A DNA stretch of 50,627 nt from Hydromicrobium sp964415365 (GCA_964415365.1 CAYPYW010000013.1:1-50627), one strand, 5' to 3'; counted from the stretch's first letter, positions 8,754 through 16,865 are shown. Numbers and translations: made by a program. The notes: generated by a model not told the origin, from the sequence alone.

Positions 8754-9160
8754 TGATAAAAAGAAAACTGGTTCTTAGTTTTCCGGAAAATATTGTAACC
8801 AAACCAATTACATATAAACTGGTAAAAGAGTTCAATCTGCAATTTAATATACTCAGAGCCGAAATAACCCCCGATATGGAAGGGAAAATGCTAATTGAAT
8901 TAAAGGGAGATAAGTCCCAAATTGACGGGGCAATTAAATATCTTACTCACACAGGCGTTACTGTTCAGGAAGCAGCAAAAGATATAATAATAGACAAGAA
9001 TCAGTGTGTAGACTGTGGGATTTGTACCTCCATATGTATCACCCAGGCCCTAACTCTTGATGATAAAAATTACAAGTTAAAATTTAACAAAGACAAATGT
9101 ATTCTATGTGAGTTATGCCTGAACTGCTGCCCTATATCCGCCATCAAGGTACATATTTAA
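8753..9160 (+). CDS. NIL domain / 2x[4Fe-4S] ferredoxin partner of DUF39
   Basis: This 135-residue protein has a NIL domain at about residues 1-75, a ligand-binding fold also found in methionine ABC ATPases. Two 4Fe-4S motifs follow: Cys85, 88, 91, 95 and Cys116, 119, 122, 126. The first cluster lacks the usual proline after its fourth cysteine (ICIT), while the second keeps CCPIS. This architecture matches MA1822, the electron-donating partner of the aspartate semialdehyde sulfurtransferase. Reductive regeneration of the sulfur carrier or of a disulfide is the likely role. The start overlaps the DUF39 stop, and GGGAGG just upstream is its ribosome-binding site. Confidence 0.9.
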   Translation: MIKRKLVLSFPENIVTKPITYKLVKEFNLQFNILRAEITPDMEGKMLIELKGDKSQIDGAIKYLTHTGVTVQEAAKDIIIDKNQCVDCGICTSICITQALTLDDKNYKLKFNKDKCILCELCLNCCPISAIKVHI

Positions 9161-9175
9161 CCGCGGCAGAAACAA

Positions 9176-9340
9176 CTATTCTTCATATATCTCAAATTCG
9201 TCCTTCGATGCACCACACTGAGGGCATACCCAATCATCAGGCAAGTCTTCAAACATTGTACCAGGTTTTATATTGTTCTCCGGGTCACCTCTTTCAGGAT
9301 CATAAATATAACCACAAACCTGACATTCCCACTTTTCCAT
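9176..9340 (-). CDS. Rubredoxin
   Basis: This short gene encodes 54 residues with the two iron-binding loops of rubredoxin, CQVCGYIYDP (6-15) and CPQCGASKDEF (39-49). The central DDWVCP and the usual PE...G segment are also present. The four cysteines 6, 9, 39 and 42 bind one iron. It carries single electrons in the cytoplasm, typically to rubrerythrin, superoxide reductase or flavodiiron proteins in anaerobes, none of which is in the window. The start has a GGAGGA ribosome-binding site. The gene converges on the NIL-ferredoxin gene with a 15-bp gap. Confidence 0.97.
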   Translation of the reverse strand: MEKWECQVCGYIYDPERGDPENNIKPGTMFEDLPDDWVCPQCGASKDEFEIYEE

Positions 9341-9500
9341 TACTATCCTCCATACCCCTTGAATTTAACTTAATAAATGTCTATTAGCCTTTATGTCCCA
9401 TAAGAACACATCATCGAAATTTATAAGAACTTTGTAGTATAATGATATGGTAAAAATATCTTTAATACAACTAAAACAGACAAATTGAATGGAGGTTAAA

Positions 9501-10265
9501 ATGTCAATAGGTTCATTAGCAGCAATAATACTTGGTGCATTTATAGTCTTGATGCTATTGATATCATCTATCAAGATCTTGAGAGAATATGAAAGAGGTG
9601 TAATATTCAGATTCGGTAGATTAAAAGGAACAAAAGGACCCGGTATTTTCGTGATAATTCCGTTTGTGGACAAGATGGTCAAGGTTGATCTAAGAACTAT
9701 TACCATGGATGTACCGCCACAGGATGTCATTACCAGAGATAATGTACCGGTGAAAGTAAATGCAGTAGTATATTTCAGAGTAATGGATCCCGCAAAAAGC
9801 GTGGTAAAAATCGAGAGATATATGTTAGCAACATCACAAATAGCTCAAACTACACTACGAAGTACGCTGGGACAGGCAGAATTAGATGATCTGCTGGCAA
9901 GGAGAGAAAAAATTAATCAGGAACTTCAAAAAATAATAGATGAACAAACAGATCCGTGGGGAGTAAAAGTCTCAGTAGTTGAAATTAAGGATGTTGAGCT
10001 GCCGCAATCTATTCAGAGAGCATTTGCAAAACAGGCTGAAGCTGAAAGAGAAAGAAGAGCAAAAATAATAAATGCTGAAGGTGAATTCCAGGCTTCCGAA
10101 AGATTATCGGATGCCGCAAGGGTGCTCAGCGAATACCCGGTTTCTGTACAGCTCAGATTCCTCCAGACCCTGAAAGAAATAGCAACAGAACAGAATTCAA
10201 CCATTGTATTCCCTGTCCCGGTCGATCTCATAGAATCATTTATAGATAAGCTCGGTAAAAAATAA
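9501..10265 (+). CDS. Slipin / stomatin-like SPFH-domain membrane protein
   Basis: This is a 254-residue protein from the start chosen here, ATG at 9501, because GGAGGT sits 6 bp before it; an earlier in-frame ATG at 9489 overlaps that site. One N-terminal hydrophobic segment (about residues 5-26) is followed by the SPFH domain, with YERGVIFRFGRLKGTKGPG, DVPPQDVITRDNVPVKVNAV and an alanine/glutamate-rich coiled region (AEAERERRAKIINAEGE). Slipins form oligomers on the membrane and organise lipids or proteins; many partner with an NfeD protease, which is absent here. TATAAT at 9438-9443 is a likely -10. The GNAT gene follows after 15 bp. Confidence 0.92.
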   Translation: MSIGSLAAIILGAFIVLMLLISSIKILREYERGVIFRFGRLKGTKGPGIFVIIPFVDKMVKVDLRTITMDVPPQDVITRDNVPVKVNAVVYFRVMDPAKSVVKIERYMLATSQIAQTTLRSTLGQAELDDLLARREKINQELQKIIDEQTDPWGVKVSVVEIKDVELPQSIQRAFAKQAEAERERRAKIINAEGEFQASERLSDAARVLSEYPVSVQLRFLQTLKEIATEQNSTIVFPVPVDLIESFIDKLGKK

Positions 10266-10280
10266 AGGGCGATAAACAAC

Positions 10281-10844
10281 TTGTCTGGAAATAAAGTTCT
10301 AAATAATCATCCGGTACAAAAAATTTCCGGTAAAAAAACAACCTTAAGAGTACTGGAAAAGACCGACTTAAGAAGGTCTCTGGTATGGTTAAAAGACCCC
10401 TCTGTAAATATGTACCTGAGCCATAATTTTCATGACTACACAGAAGAACAGGAACTAAAATGGTTTGAGTTTGTCCAAAGCTCTAACAATGACGTGGTTT
10501 TCGCTATTGAAGATATAAATACAAACCTACATATAGGTAATTGCGCTCTTCACAAAATCAATTGGGAAAAAGAAAGTTGCGAGATGGGTATCGTAATTGG
10601 CGAAAAAAATTATTGGAATAAAGGTTATGGCTCCGATGCAATAAAAAGTATTATAAATTTTGCACTGTTTAAGCTTAATCTTGAAAGTATCAAATTAGAT
10701 GTTTACAGATATAATCGCCGCGCAATAAGAGTATATAGAAAATGTGGTTTTAAATTGATTCAAATCGAAAAGAGAAATCATTTTTATAACGGGAAATACT
10801 GGGACACTTTACTGATGGAACTAAATAAAACCGAATTTAGTTAG
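10281..10844 (+). CDS. GNAT family N-acetyltransferase (RimJ/RimL-like)
   Basis: This 187-residue protein has the RimJ/RimL-type acetyltransferase fold. TTLRVLEKTDL comes near the start, the acetyl-CoA-binding motif region EKNYWNKGYGSDAIKSI lies in the middle, and YRYNRRAIRVYRKCGFK near 145 leads to the closing HFYNGKYWDTLLM. The enzyme transfers acetyl from acetyl-CoA to an amine; the substrate is not predictable. The start is TTG at 10281 with a weak AAGGGCG site, close behind the slipin gene, so the two are likely cotranscribed. An internal ATG could be used instead, but it would trim conserved sequence. Confidence 0.85.
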   Translation: MSGNKVLNNHPVQKISGKKTTLRVLEKTDLRRSLVWLKDPSVNMYLSHNFHDYTEEQELKWFEFVQSSNNDVVFAIEDINTNLHIGNCALHKINWEKESCEMGIVIGEKNYWNKGYGSDAIKSIINFALFKLNLESIKLDVYRYNRRAIRVYRKCGFKLIQIEKRNHFYNGKYWDTLLMELNKTEFS

Positions 10845-11027
10845 TAAGAAACAAATTCACTTTTATTTCCCTATGTTCCAATCAAACAAAATCTCCAATA
10901 TATATATATTATCTATACATAACTATTAGATTCTATAACTATACTTATATTACGTATTTCAGTACTCATTTTTAATATTCAATTTTTATGATAATATCTT
11001 CACATCTATTACTGGAAGTGACAAATC

Positions 11028-12431
11028 ATGTATACATATAGAAGAAAATATAAACTTGATCCCGGATCGATCTTCTTCATGGTCTTGTTCATGCTAATTA
11101 TTATAGGTATGAGCTATCTCCTCTATATAGATAAGGGGAAATTTTGGGATCTTCTGCCATTTGTCAGTATACCGGTAATAATAATAAGCCTTATACTCAT
11201 AATATTTAATTCCATAAGGAGAACAAAGGGAAGCGCTTTTTTCATTCTTTTCTTTATATTGTCCGTTGTAGGACTGATACTATCAAATATTTTTGGTCCA
11301 TCTGCCTTGAATTATAAGGCAGAAAAAAGTCTTGACAATAAGAATTATTCCCAGTCAATAAACTATTACAATACACTGCTGAATAATTACCCTAATAGCC
11401 AGCTAGCAGATAATGCGCTTGAGAATATTTCCTCTGCCTACTACTCAAACAACAATTACATGGAAGCAATTGATAGTTTTGAAAGGGCAATAGAATCAGG
11501 GATATTTAGCAAAGATAATCTTGAGATAAAAGAAATTATAGGACAGTGTCATATAAAACTAGCTCAGGAGCATTACAAAAATAAAGAATACGGCCAATCC
11601 GCTGAAAGCTATCTAAATGCAGTTGAAGTACTCGAAGAAATTAAAAGCGGCTTTCCTGACACAGATGAGGCCTTTATCGCAGTATATAAAATCCCCGAAT
11701 ACCTATATAATGCGGCACTTAATTTCAAGAGAACTGAGGACTGGGACAAATTGATAGAAGTACTGGAGAATTTAACCAACAACTATAACGACAGTGACTA
11801 TTTTAACGATGCCACTTACCTTTTGTCAGAAGCCTATAATAAGAAAGCAGCTGAACTGATAGAAAGTCGTAATTATACAGAAGGTGTTGAAGAATTTCTA
11901 AAGATCTTAGATCTGGATAACACAAATTATAATTATAAAAACATCAGTGACTATGATAAGGAGAAAATATTTTCGGATATACCACCTGGCATCTTAAGAA
12001 ATATAGCCGATGATAACTATAATTCCAGAAATTATATAAAATCACTATTGCTCTATGAAATAATTGTTGAATACAATCCACAGCTTGAGGAAGAAGTTTA
12101 TCCTCTGCTGATTGATTCAAAACTAAATCTTGTTGCTTCCTCGGCTTACCTTTCATTTGAACCACCCATCCTGGAGCGACGATTCTGGGGTCCCGGGAAG
12201 AGTATACTTATAATCGAAAATAATACTGAATTTGACTTAACTGCATACCTGAAAGGACCTGAATATAAAATAATAAAAGTTGAAAAGAACTCCACAATTG
12301 AAATAGAGATCAGTTCCGGTACATACGAGGCTGTTTCAGAATTAAATAACCTGAACATTTTACCTTACTATGGGAATATAACCTATGAGGAAGGGCAGAG
12401 GTACCGGCAGGAATATACTATAACCAGATAG
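11028..12431 (+). CDS. Membrane-anchored TPR-repeat protein
   Basis: This 467-residue protein begins with three hydrophobic segments (about residues 15-33, 41-60 and 69-90). A long domain of tetratricopeptide-like repeats follows: ALNYKAEKSLDNKNYSQSINYY, then YYSNNNYMEAIDSFERAI, HYKNKEYGQSAESYLNAV, and later FKRTEDWDKLIEVLENL and NYTEGVEEFLKIL. The last 80 residues are a beta-rich tail without repeats. TPR domains bind other proteins; topology suggests the repeats sit outside or inside the membrane depending on the third helix, which I cannot decide. I recognise no named family. GGAAGTG lies upstream of the ATG. It converges with the next gene with only 4 bp between stops. Confidence 0.75.
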   Translation: MYTYRRKYKLDPGSIFFMVLFMLIIIGMSYLLYIDKGKFWDLLPFVSIPVIIISLILIIFNSIRRTKGSAFFILFFILSVVGLILSNIFGPSALNYKAEKSLDNKNYSQSINYYNTLLNNYPNSQLADNALENISSAYYSNNNYMEAIDSFERAIESGIFSKDNLEIKEIIGQCHIKLAQEHYKNKEYGQSAESYLNAVEVLEEIKSGFPDTDEAFIAVYKIPEYLYNAALNFKRTEDWDKLIEVLENLTNNYNDSDYFNDATYLLSEAYNKKAAELIESRNYTEGVEEFLKILDLDNTNYNYKNISDYDKEKIFSDIPPGILRNIADDNYNSRNYIKSLLLYEIIVEYNPQLEEEVYPLLIDSKLNLVASSAYLSFEPPILERRFWGPGKSILIIENNTEFDLTAYLKGPEYKIIKVEKNSTIEIEISSGTYEAVSELNNLNILPYYGNITYEEGQRYRQEYTITR

Positions 12432-12435
12432 GACA

Positions 12436-12861
12436 TTATCCTATTCTCTTAAGGTTTTCAGTAATCAACGATTTCAAATTTTCGTCTAAAAATCCCTTGA
12501 CACTATTAAAATCATTCTCCCTATCAACATTGCAATTCGTTTCCAGGCCGGTCAACAATTTATCTAATATTTCAGAAGCAGAATTTATCTGCTTTTTTGT
12601 TTCTTCTTCGTCAGCTTTCCTTAAATCCTTAACAATTTTATCTGCGACCAAATTAAAATTATCATAAGAATCTTTAAGTGCTCCAGTAAAGGTCGCTTTC
12701 TGCCAGAACCATCTTCCACTGTTTTTCCTGTTGTATAAATTAAAAAGGCCAAATAAATATTCTAAATCAACATTTTTTAATTCGCATACACTCCTAATTA
12801 CGTACATTCTTTTAGCAATATATGGCAATCTATTCAATTTCTCAAAATCTATCATACTCAT
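12436..12861 (-). CDS. Hypothetical protein, 141 residues, helical
   Basis: I do not recognise this protein. It is soluble, rich in charged residues and appears helical throughout, with KRMYVIRSVCELKNVDLEYLF near the start, a Trp-rich GRWFWQKATFTGALKDSY in the middle and a Lys/Glu-rich C-terminal half. It has no signal peptide or membrane segment. The reading frame has normal codon use for the window and a clear ATG. It stands between the convergent TPR gene and the aag-type gene, the latter lying upstream on the same strand. Confidence 0.6.
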   Translation of the reverse strand: MSMIDFEKLNRLPYIAKRMYVIRSVCELKNVDLEYLFGLFNLYNRKNSGRWFWQKATFTGALKDSYDNFNLVADKIVKDLRKADEEETKKQINSASEILDKLLTGLETNCNVDRENDFNSVKGFLDENLKSLITENLKRIG

Positions 12862-12989
12862 TACTCCCGTAAAACTTTTATATATTAAAAGGGAATTATT
12901 AAATACCCTGCTCGCACTTTATATCGCACCCATTTTTAAATATTTATACAATCCAGATACTGTATTATACCACTTAATACTCCAATATT

Positions 12990-13568
12990 TCACTTATTAT
13001 ACATTAAAAACCTCAAGGGCTTATCCCCTCCTTTCTCTATACCTATTCTCCCGGTCACTCTTACTTTAAAATTATTATTATTCATCTTGTAATCAAAAAT
13101 ACGCAGTCTGCTTTCTCCATTTATAATGTCAGTGCCATTATCATTCAAATCAATGCCAAGCGCCATTGTTAACTTACCCGGCCCATCTGTAAGTTTGACA
13201 TCTGAACTCCTCCTTTCTTTCATGACATCAATCCCCCATATGGGTTCCAAGGCCCTTATCAAAACCGCACCCGGCTCTCCTTCATCTTCAGTTACGATAT
13301 TCAACAGATAATACATGCCATAACATAAATAAACATATGCGATACCCGGTTTTCCAAACATTATTTTGCTTCGGGGCGTCCTTCCGCGATAGGCATGACT
13401 TGCCGGATCATCCCGGCCATAATAGGCTTCCGTTTCAATAATTATTCCGCCCACCATTTCCGGTGCTTCATACTTTACCAGAGCTTTTCCCAGTAAGTCT
13501 CTTGCTACCTTTGAAGTATCTCTATGATAAAATCTTCTGGGCAATATGTGGTTAGTAATATTCATCAT
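12990..13568 (-). CDS. DNA-3-methyladenine glycosylase (AAG/MPG family)
   Basis: This 192-residue protein is typical for bacterial Aag. Glu47 in IIETEAYYG matches the catalytic glutamate of human AAG (second Glu of ETEAY), with Tyr49 at the position of the intercalating tyrosine. DDPASHAYRGRTPRS, VYLCYGMYYLLNIV, AVLIRALEP and LTDGPGKLTMALGI follow in order. The enzyme excises alkylated purines and hypoxanthine from DNA as the first step of base excision repair. Two adjacent ATG codons are possible starts and no strong ribosome-binding site is visible. The gene appears to be monocistronic. Confidence 0.95.
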   Translation of the reverse strand: MMNITNHILPRRFYHRDTSKVARDLLGKALVKYEAPEMVGGIIIETEAYYGRDDPASHAYRGRTPRSKIMFGKPGIAYVYLCYGMYYLLNIVTEDEGEPGAVLIRALEPIWGIDVMKERRSSDVKLTDGPGKLTMALGIDLNDNGTDIINGESRLRIFDYKMNNNNFKVRVTGRIGIEKGGDKPLRFLMYNK

Positions 13569-13722
13569 AAAACAGCCGAGAGAGTTTTTTAGACTATTTA
13601 AAAATTACACCCGTAAATTAACGAGGAAAATAATAGCAACCTTATTTTCAATAGTCAACAAGTCGCGCCTTCCCTTTTAAAAATAATATACTCAGGCTAA
13701 AAAACAATTAATAACTTTTTTG

Positions 13723-13751
13723 TTGAAATAGGAAAAAAAATTTTGTATATT
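13723..13751 (+). promoter_or_regulatory. Promoter of the small ferredoxin gene
   Basis: TTGAAA (13723-13728) and TATATT (13746-13751) are separated by exactly 17 bp. The ferredoxin ATG lies about 40 bp beyond the expected transcription start. Seen directly; activity is inferred. Confidence 0.65.
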
Positions 13752-13798
13752 ACAAAAAACAATATCGCTAAAGAAAAAAATAAGTGGAAAGGAACCTA

Positions 13799-13990
13799 AT
13801 GGAAGTAAAAATTGATAAAGATCTCTGTACCGGATGCGGTCTATGCGAAGAAACATGTCCGGATATTTTTAAATTAAATGAGGATGAAGATGTAGCAGAA
13901 GTTATTAAAAATGATTACGAAGAAAATGACGAAGAGTGCATCGAAGAAGCTGTAGAGAGCTGCCCAACTGAAGCGATATCAGCTGACTGA
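13799..13990 (+). CDS. Single-cluster [4Fe-4S] ferredoxin
   Basis: This 63-residue protein resembles the Thermotoga-type ferredoxin. Cys10, 13 and 16 (CTGCGLC) and Cys55 (ESCPTEAIS) should bind one 4Fe-4S cluster. Cys20 and Cys47 replace a second cluster and sit where the family forms a disulfide. The middle is very acidic. It serves as a soluble low-potential electron carrier in anaerobic metabolism. The start chosen is ATG at 13799, because GGAAAGGA lies a few bases upstream; an in-frame GTG at 13784 overlaps that site. It is monocistronic, with its own promoter and a terminator downstream. Confidence 0.95.
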   Translation: MEVKIDKDLCTGCGLCEETCPDIFKLNEDEDVAEVIKNDYEENDEECIEEAVESCPTEAISAD

Positions 13991-14052
13991 TTTTTAATTT
14001 AAACTAAAGCAGTTCATATTAAAAAATAAAACAATCTATACTTATACAAATA

Positions 14053-14085
14053 AATAGCCCTATCTTTCAGACAGGGCTATTTTAT
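14053..14085. terminator. Rho-independent terminator, ferredoxin side
   Basis: Arms AATAGCCCT (14053-14061) and AGGGCTATT (14073-14081) form a perfect 9-bp stem followed by TTTA. It ends the ferredoxin transcript. The A-rich left flank means it could also serve leftward transcription. Confidence 0.8.
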
Positions 14086-14173
14086 TATCAACCACCAGTC
14101 CCCCACTTGATTTCTCTAACATTAACAGACAAAAACCAGGTAGCAGAACCAAAAATCCGATAAGTATCTCAAA

Positions 14174-14881
14174 TTAAACCATCTTTAACCTTGATATTTT
14201 ATCCCTTACTTTTCTTATATATTCTTCTGGATCATCAGAATCATAGATAGCTGTGCCCATCACCAGTACGTTAGCCCCTGCCCCAACAACAACAGGAGCA
14301 GTATCAATATTGATTCCACCATCCACCTGAATGTCGACACATTTTTCCAAATTAGAAGAATGTTTTCTGTAATCCTCAATCATTCCCTTTAATTTTTTAA
14401 TCTTATAAATCATATCATATATAAATTCCTGACCACCAAATCCAGGATTGACTGTCATAATCAAAACCATATCAACAAGCCCCAGTACATTCTCTATATA
14501 GCACAAAGGCGTCGAAGGATTCAAAGCAACTGCAGCTTTCTTACCCGCCTGTTTTATATAGTTTAATGTCCGGTCAAGATGGGGGCATTCCTCAGCATGA
14601 ACATTTATGAGATCGGCCCCGCTTTCAATAAAACTGTCAAGAAGCCTGTCAGGCTTCTTAATCATAAGATGAACATCCAGGAAAAGCCTGGTATTATTTC
14701 TCAAGCATTTTATTATGGGGAGGCCAATAGTTATGTTTGGAACAAAATTACCATCCATAACATCCACGTGAAGCATTTCCACTCCGGCCTTTTCGACTTT
14801 CTCGACTTCGCCAGCCAGATTAATAAAGTTACTGTTTAGAATAGAAGCAGCTATTTTTACCCGGTTATTTTTACCAGTCAA
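14174..14881 (-). CDS. rpe: Ribulose-phosphate 3-epimerase
   Basis: This 235-residue TIM-barrel protein interconverts ribulose 5-phosphate and xylulose 5-phosphate. The metal ligands are visible as His38 and Asp40 in LHVDVMDG, His71 in LDVHLMI and the Asp in QVDGGIN. NPGFGGQEF is the phosphate-contacting loop. The start is TTG at 14881, with AGGT upstream; the first typical family residues (VKIAASIL) follow eight codons later. The PTS IIB-like gene lies 75 bp upstream on the same strand, so the two may be cotranscribed. This is a pentose-phosphate-pathway enzyme in the cytoplasm. Confidence 0.96.
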   Translation of the reverse strand: MTGKNNRVKIAASILNSNFINLAGEVEKVEKAGVEMLHVDVMDGNFVPNITIGLPIIKCLRNNTRLFLDVHLMIKKPDRLLDSFIESGADLINVHAEECPHLDRTLNYIKQAGKKAAVALNPSTPLCYIENVLGLVDMVLIMTVNPGFGGQEFIYDMIYKIKKLKGMIEDYRKHSSNLEKCVDIQVDGGINIDTAPVVVGAGANVLVMGTAIYDSDDPEEYIRKVRDKISRLKMV

Positions 14882-14956
14882 AATTTTACCTGACCTTATT
14901 TTTAGTTTTAATACAGACTATAATATAAAACTTAAGTTAGCTTATGACGTAAAAAA

Positions 14957-15280
14957 TCAATCCTTTAAAATCTTTAAAATTTCTTTCTTAGTATCCTCTA
15001 GCTTGTTTCCAGTTATAAAAGGTACCCCGCTTATAACTGGCTTACCTATTTTAAGTGGGAGCTGCGTTACACTTACAATCAAATCAACATCTGCACAAAG
15101 GGAACTTATGTCTGAGGCCATGCACTCTATAATATCAAAATCAATATGGTTTTCATGTAAAAACCTTTTAACCTCATCAGAAATTTTTGAACAACTGGCA
15201 ACACCGGTTCTGGAGGAACAAAGTATCTTGACCTTTTTACTTCCTGTGCTTTTCTTAAGAATTTTTATATTTCCCTTCAA
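14957..15280 (-). CDS. Orphan PTS IIB-like protein (galactitol/lactose-type fold)
   Basis: This 107-residue protein looks like a galactitol-type PTS IIB domain. The segment VKILCSSRTGVASCSK puts Cys21 at the position of the phosphocysteine, in a P-loop-like turn. DFDIIECMASDI, DLIVSVTQL and PVISGVPFITG follow as in that family. IIB normally passes phosphate from IIA to the sugar in the IIC channel, but no IIA or IIC gene is next to it. It stands alone beside rpe. It may serve a permease encoded elsewhere or act as a regulatory phospho-carrier. The start is TTG with GGAAAG about 10 bp upstream. Confidence 0.7.
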   Translation of the reverse strand: MKGNIKILKKSTGSKKVKILCSSRTGVASCSKISDEVKRFLHENHIDFDIIECMASDISSLCADVDLIVSVTQLPLKIGKPVISGVPFITGNKLEDTKKEILKILKD

Positions 15281-15394
15281 CTTAAGATGCTTTCCAGAGT
15301 TAGTCCATTTGAAAAAGTATATTAAAAAAAATTCCCATTGTAAATATATTCACTTTCGACCAGGCTTTTTTAAAGCCACCATTCTAAAAAAGAC

Positions 15395-15423
15395 TTGGCA
15401 TTTTGAATTAATTCTAGTATATT
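15395..15423 (+). promoter_or_regulatory. Promoter of the riboflavin operon
   Basis: TTGGCA (15395-15400) and TATATT (15418-15423) are spaced by 17 bp. The predicted start lies about 40 bp before the FMN aptamer. Confidence 0.65.
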
Positions 15424-15470
15424 CTAGATATAATTTTTACGGTTTTTTGAAAATTTAAAAAGCTTGAATA

Positions 15471-15592
15471 AATTTTCAAGGATAGGTGAAATTCCTTACC
15501 GGCGGTTAAAGTCCGCAACCCTGCCCAATAAGGCAGGCTGATTTAGTGAAATTCTAAGACCGACAGTTACAGTCTGGATGGGAGAAAATTTT
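15471..15592 (+). promoter_or_regulatory. FMN riboswitch (RFN element)
   Basis: The conserved RFN blocks are present in order: AGGTGAAATTCCTTACCGGC, AAAGTCCGC, a CTGCC/GGCAG stem, GATTTAGTGAAATTCTAAGACCGACAG (15540-15566) and GTCTGGATGGGAGAA. The closing helix P1 can form between AATTTTC (15471-15477) and GAAAATT (15584-15590). In known RFN elements FMN binding stabilises this fold and switches off riboflavin genes. It lies directly upstream of ribD, with an intrinsic terminator between, so control by premature termination is expected. Confidence 0.96.
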
Positions 15593-15609
15593 TGATTTAT
15601 TTGATACTA

Positions 15610-15636
15610 AACCATGGATTTTCTCCATGGTTTTTT
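15610..15636 (+). terminator. Riboswitch-controlled attenuator terminator
   Basis: Perfect arms AACCATGG (15610-15617) and CCATGGTT (15625-15632) are followed by a T-run. Bases 15618-15626 (ATTTTCTCC) can instead pair with GGAGAAAAT (15581-15589) at the 3' end of the aptamer. That pairing would disrupt both P1 and this terminator, and so is the likely antiterminator in the absence of FMN. Confidence 0.85.
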
Positions 15637-15680
15637 GTTCTATGGATATATTCTTAATAAAAAAATACTTATAAAATATA

Positions 15681-16865
15681 ATGAGCGATTTAAACAAACA
15701 CAATCCTATCTTTACCAGAGAAGATATAAGATACATGCAACAGGCTATAAAACTCGCCGAGAAAGGGAGAGGAAATACCAATCCTAACCCTATGGTTGGT
15801 GCAATTATTGTAAAAGATGGGAAGGTTATATCATCAGGTTATCACAAGCAGGCAGGGCTTGCCCATGCCGAAATTGAAGCTATAAACAACTCCAGCAAAT
15901 CCCTTGAAAATTCTACAATGTATGTAACACTTGAACCCTGTACCTTTGAGGGAAAAACACTGCCCTGTGTCAATAAAATTGTGAAGCACAAATTCAAAGA
16001 AATAATTATCGGGTGCATTGATCCCAATCCCAGAGTAAACGGCAGGGGAATAAACTTTCTAAAAAAAGCGGGAATAAAGGTAAAAGTCGGACTTCTTAGA
16101 GATAAAATAGAACTTCAGAATGAGGTTTTTTTCAAACAAATTAAAATGAGAATTCCCTTTATTTGCTGCAAAATCGCTTCCAGCATTGACGGTAAACTGG
16201 CCACAAAATCTTCTGATTCCAAATGGATAACATCAGAAGAATCAAGAATGCAGGTGCAAAATCTCAGGAGGGAACATGACTGTATATTAACCGGAATAAA
16301 TACCATCTTAAATGACGATCCTTATCTTCTCCCCAGAAAAACTCTGGATGGACCTTTTAAAAATACCTGCATGACTTTAAACAGAAAATTCCACAGGGCA
16401 ATACTTGACAGCAATCTAAGAATCAGCCTGGACTCTAATATTATAAAGACTTCCAACCTGGCGAAGACTATTATTTTTACAGGCAGAAAAAATGACCTCA
16501 AATTCACAGGTAAAGTCAAAAAACTGCAGGAAAACGACATTGATGTACTGGCAGCTAGTCAAGACCTGCAAGAGGATACAGGTTTAAATATCCCCAAAAT
16601 ACTCAAAATTCTTTACCAAAAGTATAAAATAACTTCCATACTTTTAGAATGCGGTCCGGCTTTGCTTGGCTCTTTTCTAAAAAGAGACTTAATTGACAAG
16701 TTTATATTTTATTTTGCTCCCAAGATTATTGGCGGGGATAGTGACTATGATATGTTTCCAGGTTTGGGAATAGATAAAATGAAGGATAGCATAAACTTAA
16801 GATTTGAAAATATAAAAAGGATCGGCAAGGATATTATTGTTACTGCCTATCCCTCAAAAAAATAA
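15681..16865 (+). CDS. ribD: Bifunctional riboflavin biosynthesis deaminase/reductase
   Basis: This 394-residue protein has the two-domain RibD layout. The N-terminal deaminase (about 15-160) carries the zinc site His62 with catalytic Glu64 (HAEIEA) and Cys87 and Cys96 (PCTFEGKTLPC). The C-terminal NADPH-dependent reductase (about 165-394) begins with FICCKIASSIDGKLAT and includes ILLECGPALLGSFL. It converts the GTP cyclohydrolase II product to 5-amino-6-ribitylamino-uracil phosphate in two steps. It is the first gene of ribD-ribE-ribA-ribH, placed behind the FMN riboswitch. ribE follows after 14 bp. Confidence 0.98.
   Translation: MSDLNKHNPIFTREDIRYMQQAIKLAEKGRGNTNPNPMVGAIIVKDGKVISSGYHKQAGLAHAEIEAINNSSKSLENSTMYVTLEPCTFEGKTLPCVNKIVKHKFKEIIIGCIDPNPRVNGRGINFLKKAGIKVKVGLLRDKIELQNEVFFKQIKMRIPFICCKIASSIDGKLATKSSDSKWITSEESRMQVQNLRREHDCILTGINTILNDDPYLLPRKTLDGPFKNTCMTLNRKFHRAILDSNLRISLDSNIIKTSNLAKTIIFTGRKNDLKFTGKVKKLQENDIDVLAASQDLQEDTGLNIPKILKILYQKYKITSILLECGPALLGSFLKRDLIDKFIFYFAPKIIGGDSDYDMFPGLGIDKMKDSINLRFENIKRIGKDIIVTAYPSKK

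Noticed and set aside
13626..13649. Inverted repeat GAAAATAA / TTATTTTC between aag and the ferredoxin gene
   Set aside because: Eight A/T-rich pairs are expected by chance in DNA of this composition; no conserved context.
15363..15377. Small hairpin GGCTTT-TTTA-AAGCC upstream of the rib promoter
   Set aside because: The stem is only five to six base pairs, and no gene reads into it from the left; the IIB gene is transcribed away from it.
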